The translations under genes were made by a program, and so were the position numbers. Below are positions 1 to 5,347 of a stretch of 5,347 nt of DNA, one piece after another. The stretch is from Candidatus Galligastranaerophilus gallistercoris (GTDB lineage: Bacteria; Cyanobacteriota; Vampirovibrionia; Gastranaerophilales; Gastranaerophilaceae), in contig DVJH01000040.1 of assembly GCA_018710795.1 (NCBI GenBank), forward strand, positions 1 to 5,347. Direction: 5' to 3'. The notes below the pieces were generated by a model. The model saw nothing but the letters and a program-made list of their open reading frames with translations, had not been told where the DNA came from and did no database searches. Numbering within the stretch: the stretch's first letter is position 1; the number at the start of each line of letters is the position of its first letter.

Positions 1-131
1 GTATCTTCCGCATCATAATAATCAATGTTTTCAACTTTGTCGACATCTCTTAAAAGCACAAGCATGCTTTTTAATTCCTGAATCGTAAATTCGCTGTTTG
101 AAATTATGGCTACGGTATTGTTATATCCCAT
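1..131 (-). CDS. N-terminal part of an unrecognised protein, running off the left edge
   Basis: This open frame reads leftward from an ATG at 131-129 for 43 codons without a stop and is cut by the window edge. The start is supported by a strong Shine-Dalgarno sequence (AAGGAAAG, four bases before the ATG) and by a promoter-like sequence further upstream. The peptide begins MGYNNTVAIISNSEF, followed by a probable amphipathic helix (about residues 15-30, QELKSMLVLLRD) and then ENIDYYDAED. The order hydrophobic strand, helix, strand is compatible with the start of a Rossmann-like or receiver-like domain. The acidic pair expected after the first strand of a true receiver is absent, so this is only a guess from shape. 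I do not recognise the family. It is divergently transcribed from the glycosyltransferase gene at 280. Confidence 0.75.
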   Translation of the reverse strand, partial: MGYNNTVAIISNSEFTIQELKSMLVLLRDVDKVENIDYYDAED

Positions 132-135
132 TATT

Positions 136-143
136 CTTTCCTT
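136..143 (-). promoter_or_regulatory. Ribosome binding site of the left-edge minus-strand gene
   Basis: Read on the minus strand this is AAGGAAAG, followed by AATA and then the ATG at 131-129. The purine-rich core matches the anti-Shine-Dalgarno sequence and fixes this start. The same block, with nearly the same downstream bases, precedes the symporter gene at 2078. Confidence 0.7.
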
Positions 144-162
144 TTAACTAACTAAAAAATAC

Positions 163-192
163 ATTATATTTAAAATCTTGGCAAATTTTTAA
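163..192 (-). promoter_or_regulatory. Candidate sigma70-like promoter for the left-edge minus-strand gene
   Basis: On the minus strand a perfect TATAAT lies at 168-163. A TTAAAA element (4 of 6 to TTGACA) lies 18 bp upstream at 192-187. This would start transcription near 156, leaving a leader of about 25 nt before the ATG at 131. An alternative pairing in the same stretch is TTGCCA (184-179), 17 bp before TATTTT (161-156). The region is so AT-rich that -10 matches arise easily by chance, so only the position upstream of a real start gives it weight. Confidence 0.4.
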
Positions 193-217
193 AGTTTTTA
201 TAAGCAATATGTAGAAT

Positions 218-246
218 TTGTTAAATTTAAAAAATTATTTTATATT
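218..246 (+). promoter_or_regulatory. Candidate sigma70-like promoter for the glycosyltransferase gene
   Basis: TTGTTA at 218-223 (4 of 6 to consensus) is separated by exactly 17 bp from TATATT at 241-246 (5 of 6 to TATAAT). Initiation would fall near 253, giving a leader of roughly 27 nt that contains the AAAGG Shine-Dalgarno at 264-268. Spacing and position are right, but the surrounding DNA is extremely AT-rich, so chance matches are likely. Confidence 0.45.
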
Positions 247-279
247 GTAGAAAAATTGAATTTAAAGGTTAATTAATAT

Positions 280-1965
280 ATGGATAAAAAGAAACTGATA
301 GGAATTTTGTTTTTAATATTTCTTTCGGGTCTCGGATTGAGGCTTTTAAATCTGAATAAACCCGAAGGCATGTGGAACGATGAATATTTAACCTGGGAAA
401 TTGCAAAGGCATCTTTTCCTTATGAATTTTTTCAGGCTATTTTAAGAAATTGCCATGCCCCCCTGCATTATATTTATTTAAAACTCTGGATTCTTGCTTT
501 TTCGGATTCGGATGTTTCGCTCAGGATGTCATCTCTGGTGCCTGGCGTTTTATCGATTATTATTATGTTTTTTGTCGGGCGTGAAGCCGGCAAAAAAACT
601 TCCGATACGGCAGGGCTTATTTCTGCCGGTCTTTGCGCGGTGAGTTCTTTTTTGATTTATTTTTCTCAGGAAGTAAGAATTTATTCGCTTTTATTTTTAA
701 TTTCCGCCCTGAATGTTTTATGCGCGCTGAAAACTCTTGAAAACCCTTCCAAAAAAAACTGCATGTTTTTTGTTTTAACTTCTTTTCTTTTGATGCTTGA
801 ACACACCATTGGTTTTGTATTTGTATTTTTCTCAACCGTTTCTTTAATATTGTTTGCAAGCAAAAAAAGCAAATTTAAAAAATTTCTTTTAACCGCCCTT
901 GTTGTTGCATTGATTATTTTTATTCCGCTTGCCGGGCTCCATATTTATAACGTAATGTTCAACCAGCAATATTTCAGCCAGTGGTGGGCGCCTTTCAGCT
1001 GGGCAAAGCTTGCATTTTTCTTTACGGATTTATTCTCTCCGTATCTTGTTAATATAACTAATGCTCCGCCTTCGTTCTGGTCCATGGTATATAACGGACA
1101 TACAATAAACTGGGGTTTTACGCTCTTTGCTTTTATTCCGCTCGGCATTGCCGCTTTTTGCATGGTAAAAGCGTTATTTGATTTTGATAAGAAGATAAGA
1201 TATATTCTTCTGACCTCGTTCGGTGTCTATTTTACCGTTTTAATCGCGTCTTTATTCGGTAAAATTCTCTTTTTGACAAAATATATGACGGAAATTTACC
1301 CGCTTTTGATTTTGCTTTGTACCGCAGGTTTTGTATCTTTTAAATCAAAAGGTTTAAAAATTACTCTTGCTACGGTTTATACGGTTGTTTGCATTTTCTT
1401 TATTTTTGCTTCTCAATATTCACCCGTTAAATTAATACGTACGGAAGGGCAGAATATCCCCGTTGCAATGCTTAAAGTGCTTAAATATGATAATGATGAC
1501 AAGGTTTTGTTTCTTTATTACCCCAAAGAAAGATTTTTAAAATATTCAAAAGAAATTCCCGAAAATATCAATACTTCACATATTTCAAAGTATGATTTTT
1601 TATTTATAAAAGATAACGATGAAATTATGAAAGATACATATGCCGAAGGTAAAATTACCTATAAACCCGTATTTGCATCAAACGTAAATATCGGGCTTGA
1701 TAAATTTTTAAAAAAAAACGTATACTCTGACATACAAAAAGGCGACAGGTTTTTTCTGGTAGATTTTGCTCCCGTTACGATATTCGGCGATACCGAGTTT
1801 CAAAACGTTTTAAAAAGCGAAAAAAGGTATAATTCGACTCCGTTTTTGTATCTTGTCTTTTCATACATTAGAAATTATATAGTAAAAAGCGCAAACACCC
1901 TTTTAAGTTTCTCGGGCGTTGTTAATTATCAGGACTGGAGAATTTTTATATTTGAAAAAACATAA
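280..1965 (+). CDS. ArnT/GT39-like polytopic membrane glycosyltransferase
   Basis: 561 residues, predicted to be a GT-C-fold integral membrane glycosyltransferase of the GT39/PMT_2 type. Such enzymes move a sugar from a polyprenyl-phosphate donor to a lipid or protein acceptor at the outer face of the cytoplasmic membrane. Visible support: a Lys-rich start, then a first membrane helix (about 5-23). A first outer loop carries MWNDEYLTW with the acidic pair D34/E35 where this fold has its catalytic or metal-binding Asp. This is followed by HAPLHYIYLKLW (59-70), SQEVRIYSLL (129-138) and LTKYMTEIYPLL (332-343), all typical of bacterial PMT_2 proteins. I count about eleven hydrophobic segments up to residue 377. 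Residues 383-561 form a mostly hydrophilic C-terminal domain, probably extracytoplasmic. The ATG at 280 has AAAGG at 264-268. Donor sugar and acceptor cannot be told from the sequence. It appears monocistronic, divergent from the gene to its left. Confidence 0.85.
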   Translation: MDKKKLIGILFLIFLSGLGLRLLNLNKPEGMWNDEYLTWEIAKASFPYEFFQAILRNCHAPLHYIYLKLWILAFSDSDVSLRMSSLVPGVLSIIIMFFVGREAGKKTSDTAGLISAGLCAVSSFLIYFSQEVRIYSLLFLISALNVLCALKTLENPSKKNCMFFVLTSFLLMLEHTIGFVFVFFSTVSLILFASKKSKFKKFLLTALVVALIIFIPLAGLHIYNVMFNQQYFSQWWAPFSWAKLAFFFTDLFSPYLVNITNAPPSFWSMVYNGHTINWGFTLFAFIPLGIAAFCMVKALFDFDKKIRYILLTSFGVYFTVLIASLFGKILFLTKYMTEIYPLLILLCTAGFVSFKSKGLKITLATVYTVVCIFFIFASQYSPVKLIRTEGQNIPVAMLKVLKYDNDDKVLFLYYPKERFLKYSKEIPENINTSHISKYDFLFIKDNDEIMKDTYAEGKITYKPVFASNVNIGLDKFLKKNVYSDIQKGDRFFLVDFAPVTIFGDTEFQNVLKSEKRYNSTPFLYLVFSYIRNYIVKSANTLLSFSGVVNYQDWRIFIFEKT

Positions 1966-2003
1966 ATTCTTCATATCTATGGTGGAATGCGGGCGCTTAT
2001 ATG

Positions 2004-2032
2004 TTGCCATGGTCCTCAAATAGTTGTATTAT
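2004..2032 (+). promoter_or_regulatory. Sigma70-like promoter for the symporter-rlmH-phosphorylase unit
   Basis: TTGCCA at 2004-2009 (5 of 6 to TTGACA) and TATTAT at 2027-2032 (5 of 6 to TATAAT) are separated by exactly 17 bp. Transcription would begin near 2039, giving a leader of about 39 nt with the Shine-Dalgarno at 2064-2071. This is the best promoter match in the window and lies in a less AT-rich stretch than the others, so it is less likely to be chance. A weaker TATAAA at 2052-2057 has no usable -35 partner. Confidence 0.6.
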
Positions 2033-2063
2033 AGAAAAAGTTGTAAAGCAGTATAAATTAAGT

Positions 2064-2071
2064 AAGGAAAG
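2064..2071 (+). promoter_or_regulatory. Ribosome binding site of the symporter gene
   Basis: AAGGAAAG lies six bases before the ATG at 2078. It favours this start over the in-frame ATG at 2090 (residue 5), which has no comparable sequence upstream. Confidence 0.75.
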
Positions 2072-2077
2072 AATAAA

Positions 2078-3400
2078 ATGGGATTTCATATGCAGATATT
2101 GATTGCACTTTTGCTTGGAATTAAGCGAAACTGGCATATATTTGTCGGCTTAATTCTGGGCGTTATATGCGGTGTTATTTTTCCGCAGTCTCAATATCCC
2201 CAGGTGCATAAAATATTTACTTTTATAGGTCAGGCGTTTATCAACATTATCCAGATGATTGTAATTCCGCTTGTTATATCTGCAATAGTAATCGGCATTT
2301 CAAGTGTGGGCGATAATAAACAGCTTGCAAAGTTCGGCAAAAAAATGATTTTATTCTATTCGATAATAACCGTTGCGGCGGTTACAATCGGTGCGCTTCT
2401 TGCGGTTGTTATGCGTCCGGGCGAAGGCGCAAAAGAATTTATTAACCCTGAGATTGCACAGGAATTGCAAGGGCTTGTTGCCGCCATGATACAGGATCAG
2501 CATTCGCATATTGCTCAGATTTTCCTTGATTTAATTCCGAGAAATCCTTTTTATGCTCTGAGTCTCGGCGATATGATTCCGATTATAATATTTGTTCTTG
2601 TTTTTGCGGTTGCGCTTGCTAAAATCGGCGAAATTAACCGTCCGGTCGTTTCGTTTTTTGAAAGCGTGTTTGCGGCAACCATGAAAGTTACGGATTGGAT
2701 TATGTACCTTGCGGCTCCCGGTATATTTGCCCTTGTTGCAAGCTCGATTTCAAGTTTCGGCGTTACCGTATTTCAGGGCGTCGGAAAATATTTCCTTGTA
2801 GTCATCATCGGTATATTATTGCAGTTTGTTCTTGTATATCCTTTAATGCTTAAGATATTTTCAAAAGTATCGGTTTCAAAACTCTATGCCGCAATAACCG
2901 AAGCGGTCATGGTTGCATTCGGCACAGCTTCAAGCTCGGCAACATTGCCTTTAACCATTACCTGCTGTGAAAAAAGAGGGATATCAAGCAAAATTTGTTC
3001 GTTTGTTCTTCCCTTGGGCGCAACGCTTAATATGGACGGAACGGCGCTTGTTCAAACGGTTGCGGTTATATTTTTAACTCAGGCATACGGTATTGAATTA
3101 TCGGGACTCGTAATTGCTCAAATTGCTTTCCTTGCAATTGTCGCATCATCCACTTGCGCAGGAATCCCCGGTGCAGGGCTTATTACGATTGCTCTTGTTT
3201 TAAACGGAATAGGTTTAACCCCCGAACAGATGGTTGTCGGTTTCTCCTTCCTTTTTGCTTTGGACAGGGTTACCGATATGTTCAGAACCACGGCAAACGT
3301 TACGTCTGACGCTGTTGTTGCTGCAATTATCGCAGACAATGCCAACGAGATTAATTACGAACTTTTTAACAATCCCGAGCTTCAAAAAGATATTATCTGA
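2078..3400 (+). CDS. Dicarboxylate/amino acid:cation symporter (DAACS/SLC1 family, Glt-type)
   Basis: 440 residues, the normal length for the SDF family (PF00375), which takes up glutamate, aspartate or C4-dicarboxylates across the inner membrane with Na+ or H+. The core signatures appear in order. The HP1 serine-rich tip SSSATLPLT is at 285-293. The TM7 cation motif NMDGT is at 318-322. The HP2 tip AGIPGAG is at 361-367. The TM8 motif (396-411) has D400, R403, N407 and D411 at the positions of GltPh D394, R397, N401 and D405. R403 corresponds to the arginine that binds the side-chain carboxylate, so an acidic substrate is likely. The TM8 pattern (DM.RT..NV...D) resembles Glt carriers rather than DctA. 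An outer-loop insert with QDQHSHIAQ (139-147) and a short hydrophilic tail are present. The stop overlaps the rlmH start by one base. Exact substrate and coupling ion are inference. Confidence 0.95.
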   Translation: MGFHMQILIALLLGIKRNWHIFVGLILGVICGVIFPQSQYPQVHKIFTFIGQAFINIIQMIVIPLVISAIVIGISSVGDNKQLAKFGKKMILFYSIITVAAVTIGALLAVVMRPGEGAKEFINPEIAQELQGLVAAMIQDQHSHIAQIFLDLIPRNPFYALSLGDMIPIIIFVLVFAVALAKIGEINRPVVSFFESVFAATMKVTDWIMYLAAPGIFALVASSISSFGVTVFQGVGKYFLVVIIGILLQFVLVYPLMLKIFSKVSVSKLYAAITEAVMVAFGTASSSATLPLTITCCEKRGISSKICSFVLPLGATLNMDGTALVQTVAVIFLTQAYGIELSGLVIAQIAFLAIVASSTCAGIPGAGLITIALVLNGIGLTPEQMVVGFSFLFALDRVTDMFRTTANVTSDAVVAAIIADNANEINYELFNNPELQKDII

Positions 3401-3402
3401 TG
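3398..3402 (+). promoter_or_regulatory. TGATG stop-start overlap coupling rlmH to the symporter
   Basis: The symporter stop TGA (3398-3400) and the rlmH ATG (3400-3402) share one base. The preceding 20 bases have only AAAAAGA at about 3385-3391 as a weak Shine-Dalgarno. Translation of rlmH therefore probably depends on ribosomes finishing the symporter, in contrast to the strong sites before the neighbouring genes. Confidence 0.6.
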
Positions 3403-3828
3403 AATATTGATATTGTTCTTGAAGGCAAGCTCAAAGAGCCGTTTTTTAAGGCCGGTGCCGATGAATTTAAAAAACGCTTAAAAGGGTATCTGGAATTGAA
3501 GATAGTTGAGGTTTCTTCAATTGATGAGTATTTAAAAAATAATCTCAAATCTTCGGATTATTTGATTACCATGGAAATAGAAGGAAATATGCTTTCAAGC
3601 CTTGAATTTGCGGACAAAATAAAAGAAATTGAAAAAGACGGCTTTTATAACAGAATCCTTTTCCTGATAGGCGGCTCGGACGGTTTATCGGATTTTGCGA
3701 AACAAAAAAGTACATTTAAATTTTCAATGTCAAAATTGACCTTTCTCCATCAGGAAGCAGTTTTGATTTTGACGGAACAAATATACAGGGCGGTAAAAAT
3801 TTTAAAAAATGAACCCTATCATAAGTGA
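3400..3828 (+). CDS. rlmH: 23S rRNA (pseudouridine1915-N3)-methyltransferase RlmH
   Basis: This is the SPOUT-class enzyme (YbeA family) that methylates pseudouridine 1915 in helix 69 of 23S rRNA on assembled ribosomes, using S-adenosylmethionine. Family features: an N-terminal strand MNIDIVLEGKLKEPFFKAG with the helix EFKKRL after it, MEIEGNMLSSLEFA (58-71), the SAM-knot strand ILFLIGGSDGLS (86-97), FSMSKLTFLHQEA (108-120), EQIYRA (126-131) and the C-terminal EPYHK (138-142), ending where the family normally ends. At 142 residues it is shorter than the usual 155-160. The missing residues lie between the second strand (IVEVSS, 35-40) and SSDYLITMEI. The segment after H117 reads HQEAVLI, where many homologues have HxLxRV, so a conserved arginine is absent. 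SAM-binding and C-terminal motifs are intact, so it is probably active. Middle gene of the three-gene unit. Confidence 0.93.
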   Translation: MNIDIVLEGKLKEPFFKAGADEFKKRLKGYLELKIVEVSSIDEYLKNNLKSSDYLITMEIEGNMLSSLEFADKIKEIEKDGFYNRILFLIGGSDGLSDFAKQKSTFKFSMSKLTFLHQEAVLILTEQIYRAVKILKNEPYHK

Positions 3829-3831
3829 GGA
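3827..3831 (+). promoter_or_regulatory. Ribosome binding site of the phosphorylase gene, overlapping the rlmH stop
   Basis: GAGGA begins inside the rlmH TGA (3826-3828) and lies six bases before the ATG at 3838. Stop codon and Shine-Dalgarno are therefore fused, as in a tightly packed operon, and the start is well determined. Confidence 0.7.
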
Positions 3832-3837
3832 TTAATT

Positions 3838-5136
3838 ATGAGAGCACTGGACATTATTGAAAAAAAGAAACAGGGACTTGTTCATACAAAAGAAGAAATT
3901 GATTTTTTTATTAACGGATATATGAACGGGCAAATTGAAGATTACCAAATGTCATCCTGGCTTATGGCGGTTTGTTTTCAGGGTTTGAATTTTGACGAAA
4001 CCGCATATTTGACCGAAAGCTTTATTAATTCGGGCGATAAATTGGATTTTTCGGATTTCGGCGTCCATGTTGCGGATAAACATTCAACGGGCGGCGTCGG
4101 CGATAAAGTTACCCTTGTTTTAATTCCCCTGCTTGCGTCTCTGGGCGTTGCCTGTGCAAAGCTTTCAGGCAGAGGACTCGGTATGACGGGCGGAACGATT
4201 GATAAACTTGAATCAATACCCGGGTTTAACTGTATGCTCTCGGAGGATAAATTTAAAGAACAAATAAGAAAAATTAATGCCGCAATTTCGGCGCAAACTC
4301 CGAACCTTGTTCCGGCTGACGGGAAAATCTACGCCCTAAGAGATGTAACCGCAACCGTTGATAATATGAGCTTAATTTGCGCTTCCGTCGTTAGCAAAAA
4401 AATAGCCTCGGGCGCCGATATAATTGTATTGGACGTTAAATACGGCTCCGGCGCTTTTATCAAAACCAGAGAAGAAGCACTTGAACTTGCTGATTTAATG
4501 ATTAAAACGGGTGCAAAATTAAACAGAAAAATTGATGCGGTGATATCTTCAATGGATCAGCCCCTCGGAAATTGTATCGGAAATTCTCTTGAGGTTATTG
4601 AAGCAATTGAATTTTTAAAAGGCAACATGGCGCCTGATTTATATGACATTACTCTTGAAATCGCTTCAAGAACGCTTATGCTTGCAAACCTTGCCGCAGA
4701 TTTTGATGATGCAAAAAATCTTGTTGACGATGCGATAAATTCGGGGCGTGCTCTTGATAAACTTACGGAAATAATTGAAGCACAGGGCGGAAATAAAAAC
4801 GTTACGGATGATTATTCAATCTTTAACATAGGAAAAAATAAATTTGAACTCAAAGCGCAGTTCGGTGCGTACATAAAAAAACTTGATGCTCTTGAAATTG
4901 CCCATGCCTGCAAACTTTTGGGCGCAGGAAGGGATAAAAAATCCGATAAAATCGATTTTGGCGCGGGCTGTGTTTTGAATTTTAAAGTAGGCGATAAAGT
5001 CTCAAAGGACGATATTCTTTTAACTCTTTATTATTCGGATAATGTTTCGAAAGAAAGATTATCGGAAGCAATTGACCATGTAAATAATGCTTATAAATTT
5101 TCAATTGAAAAAATAGACAAACAAAGAGTCGTTTAA
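3838..5136 (+). CDS. pdp: Pyrimidine-nucleoside phosphorylase / thymidine phosphorylase
   Basis: 432 residues, full length for the family. This cytosolic enzyme splits thymidine, deoxyuridine or uridine with phosphate into base and (deoxy)ribose-1-phosphate for salvage or carbon use. The phosphate loop KHSTGGVGD is at 81-89, the signature SGRGLGMTGGTIDKLE at 110-125, and YALRDVTATVD at 165-175. Active-site residues match E. coli thymidine phosphorylase with a constant offset of three: K81, H82, S83, S110, T120, R168, S183 and K187. An N-terminal helical domain (about 1-65), a central alpha/beta domain, and a C-terminal domain with LGAGRDKKSDKIDFGAG (361-377) and KVGDKV (383-388) complete the fold. 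The usual GHTGGT reads GMTGGT (M116), at a position the family signature leaves free. Sequence is closer to Bacillus-type Pdp than to DeoA, so broad uridine/thymidine use is likely but unproven. Last gene of the unit; its stop abuts a convergent gene. Confidence 0.95.
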   Translation: MRALDIIEKKKQGLVHTKEEIDFFINGYMNGQIEDYQMSSWLMAVCFQGLNFDETAYLTESFINSGDKLDFSDFGVHVADKHSTGGVGDKVTLVLIPLLASLGVACAKLSGRGLGMTGGTIDKLESIPGFNCMLSEDKFKEQIRKINAAISAQTPNLVPADGKIYALRDVTATVDNMSLICASVVSKKIASGADIIVLDVKYGSGAFIKTREEALELADLMIKTGAKLNRKIDAVISSMDQPLGNCIGNSLEVIEAIEFLKGNMAPDLYDITLEIASRTLMLANLAADFDDAKNLVDDAINSGRALDKLTEIIEAQGGNKNVTDDYSIFNIGKNKFELKAQFGAYIKKLDALEIAHACKLLGAGRDKKSDKIDFGAGCVLNFKVGDKVSKDDILLTLYYSDNVSKERLSEAIDHVNNAYKFSIEKIDKQRVV

Positions 5137-5347
5137 TTATTGAACAAGGTTGTTTGCATCCCGTTTGAATTCTTCCTGTGCATTTTTCAGGTCATAGCTT
5201 TGATAAAGTGCCGCATAAGTTTTTGCGGCTATATCGTAATTTGTCTTATATGAATAAGGAATTATTTCATCCTGTCCTTCGTTTGTGATTGTGCCGTCCG
5301 CTTTATCTATTGCGGGGTTAATCGGGTCTGTGCTGTATATATCCGCA
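5137..5347 (-). CDS. C-terminal part of an unrecognised protein, entering from the right edge
   Basis: On the minus strand an open frame enters from the right edge and runs 69 codons to a TAA at 5139-5137. The visible C-terminus starts ADIYSTDPINPAID, followed by a Gly/Asp/Glu-rich linker (KADGTITNEGQDEI). It then has a Tyr-rich, probably helical tail (NYDIAAKTYAALYQSYDL) that ends in a charged stretch finishing NNLVQ. It contains no cysteine and no hydrophobic membrane anchor. Codon choice resembles the neighbouring genes and no alternative frame is as open, which supports it as real coding sequence. I do not recognise the family; it could be a secreted or structural protein, but this rests on composition only. 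Its stop touches the phosphorylase stop. Confidence 0.7.
   Translation of the reverse strand, partial: ADIYSTDPINPAIDKADGTITNEGQDEIIPYSYKTNYDIAAKTYAALYQSYDLKNAQEEFKRDANNLVQ

Noticed and set aside
617..872. Two overlapping minus-strand open frames inside the glycosyltransferase gene
   Set aside because: They are Lys-rich low-complexity shadows, produced by T-rich codons of membrane helices read in reverse. They lack a ribosome binding site and domain signatures, while the plus-strand frame shows clear family motifs.
945..1163. Minus-strand open frame of 72 codons inside the glycosyltransferase gene
   Set aside because: It is antisense to a conserved membrane region of a well-supported gene, with no recognisable protein features or start signal.
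1972..2010. Possible terminator hairpin after the glycosyltransferase (CATAT/ATATG and ATGG/CCAT pairs)
   Set aside because: The stems are only 4-5 bp with a loop of over 20 bases, and no T-tract follows. The glycosyltransferase has no convincing intrinsic terminator here.
1979..2023. Tiny 14-codon open frame (starts MVECGRLYV) between the glycosyltransferase and the symporter
   Set aside because: No Shine-Dalgarno precedes the ATG, and the frame overlaps the predicted -35 element at 2004-2009. A frame this short is expected by chance.
2052..2057. TATAAA as an alternative -10 element for the symporter
   Set aside because: The bases 17 bp upstream (TTATAG) match the -35 consensus at only 2 of 6 positions, whereas TTGCCA-17-TATTAT just upstream is much better.
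3118..3345. Minus-strand open frame of 75 codons inside the symporter gene
   Set aside because: It lies opposite HP2 and TM8, the most conserved part of the symporter, and its composition is explained as a reverse reading of those helices.
1..5347. Search for a novel system: defence genes, CRISPR repeats, mobile elements, tRNA or riboswitch-like structure
   Set aside because: No direct repeat array, transposase, integrase, terminal inverted repeats, tRNA-like cloverleaf or structured leader was found by reading. Intergenic space is under 150 bases everywhere, and the four complete genes are known families.

Overview
The window comes from an AT-rich bacterial chromosome using the standard code. 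It carries four complete plus-strand genes, flanked by two minus-strand genes that run off the ends. Gene spacing is tight and start sites have recognisable Shine-Dalgarno sequences. All four complete genes are ordinary bacterial families. The overall style (AT-rich, GT39-type membrane glycosyltransferase, Glt-type symporter, pyrimidine nucleoside phosphorylase) would fit an anaerobic, perhaps host-associated lineage such as Gastranaerophilales/Melainabacteria, Elusimicrobia or a Firmicute relative. This placement is only an impression: no rRNA or other taxonomic marker is present.

Layout. Positions 1-131 hold the N-terminus of an unrecognised minus-strand protein. Positions 132-279 are a very AT-rich divergent promoter region. 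Positions 280-1965 encode a large polytopic glycosyltransferase of the GT39/ArnT-like (GT-C fold) type. A short intergenic region (1966-2077) contains a good sigma70-like promoter and no convincing terminator. It drives a compact three-gene unit: a dicarboxylate/amino acid:cation symporter (2078-3400), rlmH (3400-3828, overlapping the previous stop by one base) and pyrimidine-nucleoside phosphorylase (3838-5136, 9-nt gap). A minus-strand gene of unknown function ends at 5137, so the two convergent stop codons sit directly side by side.

How the genes relate. The symporter, rlmH and phosphorylase are probably co-transcribed, with rlmH translationally coupled to the symporter. They do not form one pathway: uptake of acidic amino acids or dicarboxylates, 23S rRNA methylation and pyrimidine nucleoside salvage share only a general link to growth. 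The glycosyltransferase probably acts at the outer face of the cytoplasmic membrane on a polyprenyl-phosphate-sugar donor and is a separate transcription unit.

I found no mobile element, CRISPR array, RNA gene, toxin-antitoxin pair or defence system, and nothing that I can defend as an undescribed system. The points most worth a second look are the shortened, locally divergent RlmH, the abutting convergent stops with a near-palindrome across them, a repeated ribosome-binding block, and the large C-terminal domain of the glycosyltransferase.
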